Part shown: positions 13,923-13,986 of the stretch, one piece after another
How the letters are laid out: each line of letters starts with the position of its first letter
How positions within the stretch are numbered: position 1 is the stretch's first letter
Assembly (NCBI GenBank): GCA_023137005.1
Contig: JAGLQE010000381.1
Span: 1-13,986, forward strand
DNA: 13,986 nt
Source: Thermoplasmata archaeon
GTDB taxonomy: Archaea; Thermoplasmatota; Thermoplasmata; SG8-5; JAGLSY01
Reading direction: 5' to 3'
Translations under genes and position numbers: made by a program
Notes under the pieces: generated by a model
Databases searched by the model: none
Seen by the model: the letters and a program-made list of their open reading frames with translations, nothing else
What the model was told of the DNA's origin: nothing

Positions 13923-13961
13923 GTGTCGAAGGCCTTCCCTCCTTCGGCACGCCCCTTTTTT
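13923..13961 (+). terminator. Strong intrinsic-type terminator
   Basis: The stem GTGTCGAAGG/CCTTCGGCAC (10 bp with one G-T pair) closes an 8-nt loop and is followed by GCCCC and a T6 run (13956-13961). It closes the tandem regulator unit. Confidence 0.8.
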
Positions 13962-13986
13962 AAGATGCGTGAATTCACATTGATGT

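Noticed and set aside
1..13986. CRISPR array, transposon, integrase, tRNA or rRNA gene
   Set aside because: No regularly spaced repeats, transposase or recombinase motifs, terminal inverted repeats or cloverleaf-like sequence were recognised by eye.

Overview
The window looks archaeal, most likely from Thermoplasmatota or a related euryarchaeal lineage. The evidence is diphthine synthase and Trm5 (archaeal/eukaryotic translation factors), TATA boxes about 26 nt before start codons with several apparently leaderless genes, an HTH-STAND-TPR regulator, a GvpD/KaiC-like ATPase, and surface proteins built from Ig-like, 'GWN' and cadherin-like repeats. The lineage is an inference; no rRNA or tRNA gene is present to anchor it. 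I see no mobile element, CRISPR array or tRNA.

Layout. 1-1606: a housekeeping pair transcribed divergently, dphB (minus, cut by the window edge) and trm5 (plus), with start codons only 10 bp apart. 1708-3273: a secreted Ig-like/GWN-module protein. 3397-7866: a compact regulatory block holding a small secreted acidic protein with a duplicated DLRGEQIDPD peptide (plus), an 875-residue HTH-STAND-TPR regulator (minus), a 99-residue winged-helix protein (plus) and a 160-residue Cys-containing protein of unknown function (plus). 7871-10132: two minus-strand genes, a small membrane protein of the YdjM/DUF457 type and a double-domain RecA-fold ATPase resembling GvpD/KaiC. 10348-12930: a large Asp-rich, membrane-anchored repeat protein. 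13112-13895: two paralogous winged-helix regulators in tandem, closed by a strong terminator.

The main discovery is in the regulatory block. The perfect 12-bp palindrome TGAGCATGCTCA occurs exactly three times, once before each of the three plus-strand genes. Its centre lies 17 bp upstream of the TATA box in two of them, and at the same place relative to a weaker TATA candidate in the third. In the two genes that have a leader, the palindrome centre is 84.5 bp from the ATG in both; in the leaderless one it is 43.5 bp. This placement just upstream of BRE/TATA suits an activator. The three genes probably form a local regulon, and the two HTH proteins encoded inside the block are the obvious candidate readers. 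The pairing of a TPR-containing HTH regulator with a small exported protein carrying a conserved peptide repeat invites comparison with bacterial peptide-sensing (RRNPP) systems, but that is a hypothesis only.
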